Shown one piece after another: positions 1 through 11,255 of a stretch of DNA of 64,000 nucleotides. Below the pieces are notes generated by a model. The model had not been told where the DNA came from. It made no database searches and saw nothing but the letters and a program-made list of their open reading frames with translations. Source of the DNA: Sthenelais limicola. Its lineage: Eukaryota > Annelida > Polychaeta > Phyllodocida > Sigalionidae. The translations under genes and the position numbers were made by a program. The stretch covers positions 77,679,178-77,743,177 of the forward strand of contig OW804098.1 in NCBI GenBank assembly GCA_942159475.1, written 5' to 3'. Positions within the stretch are counted from its first letter, which is position 1. Each line of letters opens with the position of its first letter.

Positions 1-2960
1 CCTCCTCCCTCAGACCCTCCACCATCAGTCCCTCGTCCCTCAGACCCTCCTCTCAAAACCCTCCTCCCTAAGACCCTCCTCCCTCAGATCCTCCTGTCTC
101 AGACCCTCCTCCCTCAGACCCTCCACCATCAGACCCTCCTCCCTCAGACCCTCTCCTTCACACCTTCCCCCTCAGACCCTACTCCCTTAGAACCTCCTCC
201 CTTAGACCCCCCACCATCAGACCCTTCTCCCTTAGACCCTCCTCCCTCAGACCCTCCACCATCAGACCCTCCTCCCTCAGACCCTCTCCTTCACGCCTTC
301 CCCCTCAGACCCTACTCCCTTAGAACCTCCTTCCTTAGACCCCCCACCATCAGACCCTTCTCCCTCAGACCCTCCTCCCTCAGACCCTTCTCCCTCAGAC
401 CCTTCTCCCTCAGACCCTCTCCTTCACACCTTCCCCCTCAGACACTACTCCCTCAGACCTTCCTCCCTCAGACCCTCCACCATCAGACCCTTCTCCCTCA
501 GACCCTCCTCCCTCAGACCCTCTCCTTCACACTTTCCCCCTCAGACCCTCCTCCCTCAGACCCTCTCCGTCACACCTTTCCCCTCAGACCCTACACCATC
601 AGACCCTCCTCCCTCAGACCCTCCTCCCTCACACCCTCTTCCCTCATACCCTACTCCCTCACACACTCCTCCCTCAGACCCTCGTCCCTCATACCCTCGT
701 CCCTCACACCCTCTTCCCTCACACCCTCTTCCCTCATACCCTTCTCCCTCACACCCTCCTCCCTCATACCCTCCTCCCTCCGACCCTCTCCTTCACACCT
801 TCCCCCTCAGACCCTACTCCCTCAGACCCTCCACCATCAGTCCCTCGTCCCTCAGACCCTCCTCTCTAAACCCTCCTCCCTAAGACCCTCCTCCTTCAGA
901 TCCTCCTGTCTCAGACCCTCCTCCCTCAGACCCTCCACCATCAGACCCTCCTCCCTCAGACCCTCTCCTTCACACCTTCCCCCTCAGACCCTACTCCCTT
1001 AGAACCTCCTCCCTTAGACCCCCAACCATCAGACCCTTCTCCCTCAGACCCTCCTCCCTCAGACCCTCCACCATCAGACCCTCCTCCCTCAGACCCTCTC
1101 CTTCACGCCTTCCCCCTCAGACCCTACTCCCTTAGAACCTCCTTCCTTAGACCCCCCACCATCAGACCCTTCTCCCTCAGACCCTCCTCCCTCAGACCCT
1201 CCTCCCTCAGACCCTCTCCTTCACGCCTTCCCCCTCAGACCCTACTCCCTTAGAACCTCCTTCCTTAGACCCCCCACGATCAGACCCTTCTCCCTCAGAC
1301 CCTCCTCCCTCAGACCCTTCTCCCTCAGACCCTTCTCCCTCAGACCCTCCTCTCTCAGACCCTCTCCTTCACACCTTCCCCCTCAGACACTACTCCCTCA
1401 GACCTTCCTCCCTCAGACCCTCCACCATCAGACCCTTCTCCCTCAGACCCTTCTCCCTCAGACCCTCCTGCCTCAGACCCTCTCCTTCACACTTTCCCCC
1501 TCAGACCCTCCTCCCTCAGACCCTCTCCGTCACACCTTTCCCCTCAGACCCTACACCATCAGACCCTCCTCCCTCAGACCTTCTCCTTCACACCTTCCCC
1601 CTCAGTCCCTCCTCCCTCAGACCCTCCTCCCTCAGACCCTCCACCATCAGTCCCTCGTCCCTCAGACCCTCCTCTCTAAACCCTCCTCCCTCAGATCCTC
1701 CTGTCTCAGACCCTCCTCCCTCAGACGCTCCTCCCTCAGACTCTCCACCATCAGACCCTCCTCCCTCAGACCCTCTCCTTCACACCTTCCCCCTCAGACC
1801 CTACTCCCTTAGAACCTACTCCTTCAGACCCCCCACCATCAGACTCTCCTCTCTCAGACCCTCCTCCCTCAGACCCTCCTCCCTCAGACTCTCCACCCTC
1901 AGACCCTTCTCCCTCAGACCCTCCTCCCTCAGACCCTCCTCCCTCAGACCCTCTCCTTCACGCCTTCCCTCTCAGACCCTCCTCCCTCAGACACTCCTCC
2001 CTCAGATCCTCCACCATCAGACCCTCCTCCCTCAGACCCTCTCCTTCACACCTTCCTCCTTCAGACCCTCCTCCCTCAGACACTCCTCCCTCAGACCCTC
2101 CTCCCTCAGACCCTCCACCATCAGACCCTCCACCATCAGACCCTTTTCCCTCAGACCCTCTCCTTCACACTTTCCCCCTCAGACCCTCCTCCCTCAGACC
2201 CTCTCCGTCACACCTTTCCCCTCAGACCCTACACCATCAGACCCTCCTCCCTCAGACCTTCTCCTTCACACCTTCCCCCTCAGTCCCTCCTCCCTCAGAC
2301 CCTCCTCCCTCAGACCCTCCACCATCAGTCCCTCGTCCCTCAGACCCTCCTCTCTAAACCCTCCTCCCTCAGATCCTCCTGTCTCAGATCCTCCTCCCTC
2401 AGATCCTCCTGTCTCAGACCCTCCTCCCTCAGACCCTCCTCCCTCAGACGCTCCTCCCTCAGACTCTCCACCATCAGACCCTCCTCCCTCAGACCCTCTC
2501 CTTCACACCTTCCCCCTCAGACCCTACTCCCTTAGAACCTACTCCTTCAGACCCCCCACCATCAGACTCTCCTCTCTCAGACCCTCCTCCCTCAGACCCT
2601 CCTCCCTCAGACTCTCCACCCTCAGACCCTTCTCCCTCAGACCCTCCTCCCTCAGACCCTCCTCCCTCAGACCCTCTCCTTCACGCCTTCCCTCTCAGAC
2701 CCTCCTCCCTCAGACACTCCTCCCTCAGATCCTCCACCATCAGACCCTCCTCCCTCAGACCCTCTCCTTCACACCTTCCTCCTTCAGACCCTCCTCCCTC
2801 AGACACTCCTCCCTCAGACCCTCCTCCCTCAGACCCTCCACCATCAGACCCTCCACCATCAGACCCTTTTCCCTCAGACCCTCTCATTCACACCTTCCTC
2901 CCTCAGACCCTCCTCCCTTAGTCTCTCCCATGTCAGGCCTTTCATCCTCAGACCCTCCTA
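1..2960. repeat. 15-bp CCTCCCTCAGACCCT minisatellite with higher-order structure
   Basis: Almost every base belongs to variants of a 15-bp unit (CAGACCCTCCTCCCT). Marked variants include ACCATCAG, CTTCACACCTTCCCC and GATCCTCCTGTCT. The marker ACCATCAGTCCCTCGTCC recurs at about 21, 833, 1643 and 2321, so the array has a higher-order period of about 810, 810 and then 678 bp. Because 15 bp is five codons, the minus strand reads as Glu-Gly-Gly-Gly-Ser-like repeats without stops over long runs, for example 2887 to 2681. I see no gene signal around these runs, so I treat the reading frames as a by-product of the repeat. The array degenerates after about 2930 and continues off the left edge of the window. 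Confidence 0.95.
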
Positions 2961-4299
2961 CCTCAGATATCACTTGTCATTACATATTAGACAGTCACTG
3001 TTTATTGTTGGGGTGGGATCACATTCATTCACAATAATATGCACCAAGGGCCATGTTCAAAGTAAAGGTAAAGAAAGCATTCAAATTTGTAAAATCAATG
3101 GAATTTCTTTAAAACATCAATCTTTATTTCTTTTTCCTACCTTGATGTTTTGATGGGGAATAGAGTGTACAAATAGTTACCACAAATAGTGATTCTGCTT
3201 TTTGGGGATTACCCTTTATAAAATTACTTGTGGTTTAGCAATATCCTTGAAACAGGATTAATTCTGTGGGTTACATGTCACCGTGACTATGCATGTCACC
3301 GTGACTATGCACAGGGCTATATAATAGTTATAATTAGAAGTTAACTATATCAATTGGTATAGGTATTAGGAACAATGGGGAGTGTACTATGGTAGATTTA
3401 GCAACTTATTAAGAAATACTGTGGGGTGGGGTGGGGTGGGGGGACCTTTGGGGAAAACCAAAAATTAGAGCCAAATGTGTCCTTAAGCATAACTATCAAG
3501 GTGATACAGTGGAAGAATTCATGTTATATGAGCATCTAAAACATTAGCACAAAACAGTAAACGGGGTCACCAAACTAATAGGAACATTTTATACTCAGTA
3601 ATAGGACTAGACATAAATAAGGTATTTTTGGAGAATGTGTCACCGTGATTATGCAATTTTTGTTTGGGCTCCTGCTCATATGATAAAGAAAAAACTTATA
3701 ATGCTGAATACCATTTGAAAGAGTGTAATTCCTACCTGCAGAATGAGTAATATGCAAGAGTAGGAACTTCAACTAAAGGAATTACAATAGTTGATATGGA
3801 GTCATGTCTAAAATAATTAGGGGCCGCAATATGCTCATTAATTTTCAATCACATAAAAACTTACATTTACACAATGGTAAAATTGTCTTTTGTAGTTGTA
3901 CCTTTTAGAACAAATGTTTTCTCTGTAAAAATAAGATTGTTTCATAGAAATATTGTTCCCAATAGATTCTAAACCATCAAACCCAAACTTACATACAGTG
4001 CATAATCACGGTGACAGGTACAAGACACTTTAATTTTCAGTTATGCACCACAGGCTGAGTTTTAGAGATTAGTGTTCCCAACTTTCAGTAATAGTAGCTC
4101 AAAGTGTTTAGTTTAACATATTATTAGGATTAGAATATAAATTCATTCTGAAATTAGACCTAAAAAAAACCCCAAAGCGGACAGTTCATTAGAAACGACC
4201 ATATATATATACCATGTATGTTCTTTGTGTATAATGTTAAAGTAATATAATGCCTGTTCTTTATTTAACTTTGGGTTAATTCTCATTGTAGAAATATGC
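2961..4299. other. AT-rich non-coding stretch
   Basis: No convincing coding region is visible. The stretch holds a short G-rich run (GTGGG repeats near 3421-3441) and four copies of a near-palindromic word TGTCACCGTGAYTATGCA (two in tandem at about 3278-3312, one at 3639, and one inverted at 3998-4016). Confidence 0.6.
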
Positions 4300-4304
4300 A
4301 TACT

Positions 4305-4878
4305 CAGTGTTCCCGAAAAGACGTCGGTAAAATTTCAATGGGCGACGTCTGCTCCTTTCACGTCGGCCACATTGGCCGACGTCAAGCTCACCCCCTTATA
4401 TCTGTGATGTGTTACAGGAAAACGAGTCACAAATCGCAAAAAAAAATGGAATCTGAAATATCATATCTGAAAAGATGAAATCAAGTAAATTCCAATGATG
4501 CATGTGTATACTAAATGAAAAGCCCTGACATAGGTGAAATAACGTTTCGGCCATAGTTGGGTGTTTTTTCATGAGAATTTGCAGGTACCATTCCATATTT
4601 TATATCTGTGATGTGTTACAGAAAAACGAGTCACAAATCGCAAAAAAAAATGGAATCTGAGATATCATATCTGAAAAGATGAAATCAAGTAAATTCCAAT
4701 GATGCATGTGTATACTAAATGAAAAGCCCTGACATAGGTGAAATAACGTTTCGGCCATAGTTGGGTGTTTTTTCATGAGAATTTGCAGGTACCATTCCAT
4801 ATTTTTGTAGGTAAAAAATGGCCGGCGTGGGGCTTGTCCACATTGGCCGGTGTCACTAAAAAGTTTTCGGGAACACTG
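4305..4878. mobile_element. hAT-like MITE with 5-bp target duplication
   Basis: The 15-bp ends CAGTGTTCCCGAAAA (4305-4319) and TTTTCGGGAACACTG (4864-4878) are perfect inverted repeats. The flanks ATACT (4300-4304 and 4879-4883) are a 5-bp direct duplication. CAGTG-type ends are common in the hAT superfamily. Most hAT elements duplicate 8 bp, but 5-bp groups are known, so the superfamily call is provisional. GC-rich palindromes (GACGTCGGCC, 5 nt, GGCCGACGTC, near 4359-4383) lie inside the left end. The interior is dominated by a 204-bp tandem duplication. There is no transposase, so the element is non-autonomous. Confidence 0.8.
4396..4803. repeat. 204-bp tandem duplication inside the MITE
   Basis: Copies 4396-4599 and 4600-4803 differ at only a few positions. 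They begin TTATATCTGTGATGTG and end at CCATATTT. The duplication is wholly internal to the 4305-4878 element. The matching 66-residue reading frames on the minus strand are products of the duplication, not genes. Confidence 0.95.
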
Positions 4879-5008
4879 ATACTTATTAATGTCTATTTCT
4901 ATTCATTTATCGAGTTTAAACACTAAATGCTATTGTAATGTAGGGGTTGTATTTGTGTCTGTTGTTAGGAGACCAAAGGCCACCACTACATGTCAAAATA
5001 CAAATTGC

Positions 5009-5397
5009 AACGATTGGAAATAGAGGTACAATTAATGGCTCAATAATCATATGATATTAGTACAGTCAAATAACTATTTCAAGGTGTTTAATACAATTTA
5101 AATTGTGTAAAAGGCTTTAGTAGTTTTTGAGTAATGAGCATAAGTATTCAGACATAATTTTAGACATTATTTCGGCGAATAGCTCATCCTATAGAGTATA
5201 TTTTTTAGCTACTTTACCAACGATTGGAAATAGAGGTACAAATAATTGCACAATAATCATTATGAAATTATGAAAGTCGAATAAATGTGTTGGGGTATTT
5301 AATACAATTTAAATTGTGTAAAAGGCTTAAATAGTTTTTGAGTAATGAGTATAAGTATTCGGACATTATTTCGGCGAATTTAGAGCAGTGAAATAAA
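5009..5397 (+). repeat. Two direct copies of a ~190-210-bp repeat
   Basis: Copies begin at CAACGATTGGAAATAGAGG (5009 and 5218). Both contain AATACAATTTAAATTGTG, AAAAGGCTT, GAGTAATGAG and ATTATTTCGGCGAA in the same order. A fragment of the middle part recurs at about 5420-5449. The repeat is AT-rich and has no coding potential. Its shape suggests a dispersed element that was locally duplicated. Confidence 0.8.
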
Positions 5398-5897
5398 CAT
5401 GTATCCCTCCCTCTCCCTCCGTCGAATAAATATGTTGGGGTATTTAATTAGATTAGATTAGAAAACTGTTATTAAGCATCCGGAGATGCTGTGTAAGGAA
5501 GGGGAGATCTCTCCAGCGTATGGGAGGTTTTCCGCCCCTTCGGGCATTACATTCTTCTGTTGTAGAGTAACAATATCAACTTCTATCAATGACCGATGTT
5601 GATTCTCTACAATGAGTGCAGTTTTGAAATAATTTTGTATTTCAATATGGCACATGGTAAATTAAACAGTCATGATTCTTTCTCTCTCTGTGGTGACTTT
5701 GTTGGTTTAGAGTTCTCGTTGTACATGGTGTAAATGGCTGAATTAGATTAAAGTTCATATATTATAGGTCAAGTCAAAATAAACAAGTGATATTGGACAA
5801 CAATATTTAGACAATGCTTTGGGGTAGGGAACCCAAATAGGTACCTCAACAGTCAGGTGGGTATGTAGTCACATTATATAAATAGGTCGTTATTCCA

Positions 5898-5997
5898 GAT
5901 ATATAATACAATTTAAATTGTGTAAAAGGCTTAAATAGTTTGTGAGTAATGAGCATAAGTATTCGGACATAATTTTAGACATTATTTCGGCGAACCT
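5898..5997 (+). repeat. Third, partial copy of the 5009-5397 repeat
   Basis: Matches the 3' half of the two copies upstream, from AATACAATTTAAATTGTG to ATTATTTCGGCGAA. It ends at the same CGGCGAA word, which suggests a real 3' boundary for the family. Confidence 0.8.
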
Positions 5998-6039
5998 CCC
6001 TCCCTCCTACTACAGACTACGGATATCGGATTCCGGTAC

Positions 6040-6080
6040 ACCCCCCCCCCACCCCCCCCCCCCCCCCCCCCACCCCCACG
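6040..6080 (+). repeat. Poly-C tract
   Basis: About 40 bases of almost pure C with scattered A, directly to the left of the Harbinger-like MITE. A short reading frame encoding Pro and His across it is a low-complexity artefact. Confidence 0.95.
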
Positions 6081-6102
6081 CCATACTATACTACACCTCT
6101 AA

Positions 6103-6314
6103 AGCTGGCCTTCCATTTGTCTGGTAGCGGTAGCGGCAGCGGTAAAAATCGCGCATATTGAATTCTGAAGAGACCCATCCATTCACACGGTAACGGCTGC
6201 GGTAGCGGCAGCGGAAAAACCCTTTCGCGACATGTAGCGAAAGGGTTTTTCTGCTGCCGCTACCGCACAGCTTCCGCAGCCGCATTCCGCAACCGGACAA
6301 ATGGAAGGCCAGCT
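6103..6314. mobile_element. Harbinger-like 212-bp MITE with strong internal hairpin
   Basis: The ends are perfect inverted repeats. AAGCTGGCCTTCCATTTGTC at the left is matched by its reverse complement at 6296-6315, and the element is flanked by TAA on both sides (6100-6102 and 6315-6317). A 3-bp TWA duplication is the hallmark of PIF/Harbinger elements. Inside, 30-nt arms at 6199-6228 and 6237-6266 pair with one mismatch around an 8-nt loop. TAGCGG/CAGCGG words repeat near the left end. It has no coding capacity. Confidence 0.8.
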
Positions 6315-6317
6315 TAA

Positions 6318-7117
6318 TGGCTCTATGCTCACACCTACCAGTCGCGCTTGGACATGGATGACGTCACAGGCCGCTGGACCCGTGCTAAGATGGCTACCCA
6401 CCCTTGCCGCACTGGGTTGCAGTGGCTCATTAAATGGCAGCGCTTAAACAGCTCTCACTTGTTTGATTTATTAGGTTGGAAGTTATAACTTTGTAGATCG
6501 TTTCAAAATACTCCCCCGAATGTATCAAACACAAAAAAAAATCCTTTACACTTGACCTTTAAGAAGTATTGATACGAGGTAAGGTTTATTAACATTCGTT
6601 TTTTTAGCCCAAATCCTGTGGGACAGTATTTGTCCCCAATGCTCTTCCTCTGGGGGCAAGGGGACGGACACTTTGTCTATACTTTGTATGGTTCTCTTAG
6701 TTTGGCAGCTGTCATAGAACACAGAGGGTGGTTTAGGCTATGGTACCTTGAGCACACAACAGATGTGGGGAATTCCAGACCACACAACATTCCATAGCAC
6801 TTGCCGCCTGCAAATTTGTAAACATCAACACGTGCACAGGTGACAGGAGCATCGTCCAAAAGTAGACGTAGTGTCAACTAGTACTAGGCCTATACTATAC
6901 TATGCCATTAATAATTAGTCTTGAATTGTTGGGATCTGGTGGTTGGTTGGGTGGGTGCGGACTACGTGTTTGTTTTGCCCTGCTGAACATGGTGCGTGTG
7001 GAATAACGTGTTTGTTCTGCACTGGTGAACACTGAGCGGGAAGGAGCTTGGCTTTGTTTATAAGTCTATATAGGTCATCGGTCCATATATGGCAATCTAG
7101 GTCGGGTCAGAAACACA
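6318..7117. other. Non-coding stretch with CRE-like site
   Basis: I see no gene. A TGACGTCA palindrome lies at 6359-6366 and AAGATGGC follows about 25 bp later, an arrangement seen in promoters. Nothing downstream looks like a transcribed gene. Confidence 0.5.
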
Positions 7118-7575
7118 CAGGGTCGGTTTCGAGTGAAACACCTAGTGCACTAGGTGCCTCTAGGTGAGCAAGCGAACATGTTCTAGTGCACGGGCTGGTG
7201 CACCGAGAGTCCACTCGGGTGGGTTGGCTGGGGAGCGCTGGTGAACTGGTCGCGCATACGCACTTCATAACAACAACTTGGCGGGGATATATTATCGCTC
7301 AATACATAGAGTTATCTAACTAGAATATAACATGAATCTTACATTAATATCATACCAAATCATGTCTTTTAAGTATATTTTCAATATTAAATGTGATCGT
7401 GGTCATGACACATCTTAAATATGGGAAACATGTCATGCCTCCAATGTTATGATATCCGCTTGGTGACTCTCAGTGCACCGACTTGCGTTCGGGTGACTGG
7501 TGGATGGCGCATGGGTGTTGGCGTTTTCCCGTTCACCAAGAGCCTCACTAGGTGTTTCACTCGAAACCGACCCTG
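7118..7575. mobile_element. Inverted-repeat element with CAGGG-type ends
   Basis: The terminal 30 bp are perfect inverted repeats. They start CAGGGTCGGTTTCGAGTG at 7118 and end CACTCGAAACCGACCCTG at 7575. Weaker inverted similarity continues inwards (CACCTAGTG, GTGCACYGAGAGTC). CAGGG ends are typical of hAT elements, but I see no 8-bp duplication at the flanks, so the superfamily is uncertain. The interior has no transposase. Confidence 0.65.
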
Positions 7576-8079
7576 GTTGGAGAGCGTGTGTTATGTTGGG
7601 AGGACAATTCATTATGTTTACATAGGGGAGATGCAAAGTCCTATCCTTTAGATATGGGATGGCGGTGGGTTGGTGAGTGAGAGTGAGATTGGTTGCTTTA
7701 CGCCCTTATCAGCACATTTAATATGGTTATATCAAGGGCAGGATAGCTGAGAGGGAGGCAGACAGCTCTTCCAAACAAACCTTCTGTAACTAAATCTCTA
7801 ACTACACTTTTATAGAAAGATAAAACAAAATATAATATTACGACTCTTGTACAGTGTACAAAATGTCACTCCACTTTTTGGAGGGCTAAGTACATTTTTT
7901 ACAGTTTTTGGACCAGGACTTACACACCTGCTTTTGAGGCTTGTAGCCTCTTGCTCACCTATACCCAAATAAATGTATAGTACAGTAAACAATTTACAAA
8001 ATAAAAAAAGAGTACAGTACAGGAAACGACGGTCGGAGGAGGTAGAAGGACAAGGAGGGCGACCCAGGCTTCCTTAATC

Positions 8080-8415
8080 TTAATCTTCTAACACATATCC
8101 TCTTAGGAAGGTTCTGAATTCCTTCATGCTATATGATTTAACCTCATTTGCAATGCTGTTCCAAAGTATTGGTCCTCTGTATATGAGAGATCTTTTTATT
8201 TTATCATTTTTCGGATTAGGTACTTTTAGGTTTTTCCCTGAAGTTAAATTCCGAAGATTAATTTTTCTCCGGTCTAAATTTTCTTCATTGTTGCTCATTT
8301 TGTAAGCATATTCTAATAAATGTGATTCTCTCTTCTTGGCAAGTAGAGGCATTTCTAACTCTCTATGGAGCTGATTTACATTTGTCCTTTTGTTTAGACC
8401 TTCTGATATGATCAT
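8080..8415 (-). pseudogene. LINE reverse transcriptase C-terminal fragment
   Basis: A 111-codon open frame ends in the pattern usually seen at the extreme C-terminus of CR1/Jockey-group reverse transcriptases: KRSLIYRGPILWNSI, then a basic-hydrophobic tail KEFRTFLRGYVLE before the stop. The complete LINE at 51-59 kb ends in the equivalent sequence (LYQGASLWNNL, FKKRLKNLYLE). The catalytic core is missing, so this is a 5'-truncated copy. Its 3' untranslated region probably runs left to about 7795. I see no poly-A tail or target duplication. Confidence 0.7.
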
Positions 8416-8419
8416 ACCC

Positions 8420-9449
8420 AGGAAATAAGAGAGGGAAAGAGATTATTGACTTAGTTTTTGTCACATTGCCTTGGGTTTCGCATCTGCCATCATTATGTGA
8501 CATTAAAATTATGTGACATTATTTAGTATACATGTATTGTTGCCATACAGAGAACGTCCAAACATAAAATTAGCCCTCCCCTCCCTATACAAGATGACCA
8601 GCATGGAGTGGACGGGGGACGGGTCACATAGGGGTGGTAAATAGTCATTGTCTGCCGTAAGTATCTTATTTGTAACAACTGTTCACAATATTGTTGGTGG
8701 TTGGAAAGTGACTGAGGATCCCAACAATGCGAGACTAAAGCAATTAGATCCTTCCGTAATCGCCCACCAGTCAATACTATTACTAGCATATTGACCCTTA
8801 CTGGCCTTAGCCTTAGGCCTATAATAATAATAATGAATTAATAGTTCAAAATTGGACCCTGGAATTGGACAAAACCAGTTAGTTCCTATAGACTTGAGGA
8901 TGCACTGTCACGTGACCAGATGAGCGGAGGCCGTCTCAAAGAATTGTCTACTCACGGCCAAATCAGGGACACAACCTCGTGATCTCATACCCACTAACCC
9001 AGCAAAAAGCGGTGGGCGATAATAGGCCTAAGGCAGTCTATCCTAATGTTCAGATAATTTGGAATCACGTTTTGATGAAAGTTAGAGGCCTACATTAATT
9101 ATTTACGTTATAATTGCTTGAAATTTAGGAATACTTGAACAATGCTTGAGTGCTGACATGAATACGGTACCTTAACGTATCGACGTAGACTGGGGCTGAT
9201 TGGTACCGGAAGCCGTGTTGTTGATATTTGGCCTAGCCTGCCATAGAACTGCCTGGGCCTACACGTAGTCAGAGTCACAGTTCCGTAGCCTACAGACTAC
9301 AGTGCCAGACATATACAATTTTAAATAATTATTCAATGGCGGATCTAGTTTTGCATTATGCAAAAGTAATTCAACTCTTCAAAGTTATTTTTAAAATCCG
9401 AAATCACTATCATGCCCTATTATCGCTCACACCATCTGCGCCTGAGTCC
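8420..9449. other. No recognised feature
   Basis: Mixed non-coding sequence rich in AGGCCTA words. Short open frames show no familiar motifs. Confidence 0.5.
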
Positions 9450-10289
9450 GTGGTCGGACGCCTGAGTCCCGGGACCCGTGATCCCCGACGCGTGTTCCCC
9501 GGCCTCAGACCCCTGAGTCCAAGCCTCGGACGCCTGAGTCGAGACTCCTGAGTCCAAGCATCGGACGCGTGATCCCCGTCCACACAATAAAAAATTGCGA
9601 ATATTATGTGAGTCTGAAGTGGACTTAGAGTATTTTCTGTGTCAGACGCACCTTCACTACGTGAGTCTGAAGTGGACTTAAGAGTATTTTCTGTGTCGTG
9701 GTCGCACCTTCAAAACGGGGAAATGAAATCTCACGCATGTAAACAGTATCCCATCGCCGCAGTATAGTTCCTCAATGCGTTGTGAGTTTAACAAGTAATT
9801 ATCGGCTCACAAGACATACGGTAATTAATTTTGCAAACTCCTTTTATTAGTTCTAAAAGTATCGTGAGGTATTTAAATAATCCCAACTACCTCGAAATGT
9901 GTGTCCGATTCCGCTAAGGCCGTAGACTTGTGTGCAGATTGCGATCATTACTCTCGTGCTCTCGGCCTCTCTATGACGTCATCGCGGGAAACGCTCGAGA
10001 ACGAGGCGTGGCTGTATGACATCACAGCCGCGGGGGTTCCCTCCCAAATGTACACCATGACTAAAAATAGAACTCCTAAACATTCTCGCTATTCTTCGCT
10101 ATATCATCCTTGTTACAATTTCCTTACGAATAGAATCCCACTAGAAATCATTTCTAGACTTATCTAGACTAATTTGCAAACGTTATTCCCAGGTAGAAAG
10201 CCCGGGACTCAGGCGTCCGATGCCGGGACCCAGGCGTCCGATCTCGCGGGGATCACGCGTCCGATGCTCGGACTCAGGCGTCCGACCAC
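9450..10289. mobile_element. Foldback-type element with repeat-built inverted ends
   Basis: The left end (9450-9580) is built from irregular repeats of GGACGCCTGAGTCC and GGACGCGTGATCCCC. The right end (10198-10289) contains the same words in inverse orientation (GGACTCAGGCGTCC, GGGGATCACGCGTCC). Ends made of short subrepeats are typical of foldback elements. Inside, 9608-9660 and 9661-9716 are a 53-56-bp tandem duplication (GTGAGTCTGAAGTGGACTTA...). The 88-codon open frame at 9901-10167 has no recognisable motif. The exact ends and any target duplication are not resolved. Confidence 0.6.
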
Positions 10290-10625
10290 ACATTTAAGTT
10301 TAGGTTTAGGGTTATAGTTAGCATCGGTATCTTGGGGGTGGGCCGACGGGGCTTGGGCCGATGCGGTGTTGGACCGACGTGTCTATGATTCGTAGGCCTA
10401 TAGTAGGGGTAGGCGAATGATAATGTGGGACAAAACACTTTTACTTTGCACTTTTACTTTGCAATCCAATGTCACAGAAAGTGAAGCATATGATCACACA
10501 GAAAAGCATTTTCTACACCTGTCTGTATTATTAAGGAAGCGAGACTAAAAACTATTTATTCTATTAGTCTGTTAATATGTCGAGAATCCTTACTAGTACC
10601 GCTTTTTTTGCCCCCATAAGGATTT

Positions 10626-10646
10626 TTTTTTGGGGGGGGGGGGGTT
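10626..10646 (+). repeat. Poly-T/poly-G tract
   Basis: A short T run followed by a run of mostly G; simple sequence only. Confidence 0.8.
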
Positions 10647-10681
10647 ATTATATGCAACACACTACACACTAGGCAAGTTTA

Positions 10682-10904
10682 GGGTCAGATTTTCAGAAAA
10701 TGTACAATTGAACTTTGCCAATCTTTTCAAATAACCCGAATTTCAGACAAAATAAAGTTCAAAAGACAGTTCAACCTAACCAAACAGATTGCTAGAATGA
10801 ATGCAATGCCGAATGTACTCGAATTTACCTATTATTGACCAAATTGCAGCCTAATTTAGCAGAATGTACATTTGGCAATTCTACAATTTTTGAAAATCTG
10901 ACCC
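10682..10904 (+). mobile_element. 223-bp MITE with GGGTCAGATTTTC ends
   Basis: The left end GGGTCAGATTTTCAGAAAAT and the right end TTTTTGAAAATCTGACCC are inverted repeats. The interior contains CAACCTAACCAAACAG and TTGACCAAATTGCAGCC, which allow the second copy at 11036 to be recognised. No clear target duplication and no coding capacity. Confidence 0.65.
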
Positions 10905-11035
10905 ATTTCCTGAACGCCGAGCACGTGGTACTTTGTTTACATTTCCATAGTATCACCCAGTACTGAGCTTGGACTTTGGACTGGTGACTGGGTCAGAGTA
11001 AATCCTCCTTCCACTGGTATGGGTGACATTTAAAA

Positions 11036-11255
11036 AAATGTACATTTGGCAGCTGTACACATTGAGTGCTAAATGAGGCTGCAATTTGGTCAATACTAGG
11101 TATATTCGAGTATGTTTTGTATTGCATTCTGTTTGGTTAGGTTGAAATTCTGTTTGGTTAGGTTGAAATGTATTTTGAACTTTATTTTGTCTGAAATTTG
11201 GGTTATTAGATAAGATTGGTGAAAGTGAATTGTATATTTTCTGAAAATCTTACCC
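11036..11255 (-). mobile_element. Inverted second copy of the 10682 MITE
   Basis: Matches 10682-10904 in reverse orientation: GGCTGCAATTTGGTCAA, CTGTTTGGTTAGGTTG (present twice here, a small internal duplication) and the terminal TTTTCTGAAAATCTTACCC. The two copies are separated by about 130 bp and could fold into a large hairpin. Confidence 0.65.

Noticed and set aside
2681..2887. Gly/Ser/Glu-repeat open frame on the minus strand
   Set aside because: Wholly explained by the 15-bp minisatellite; no start context or unique sequence.
9901..10167. 88-codon frame inside the foldback element
   Set aside because: No recognisable motif and the frame length is near chance for this composition.
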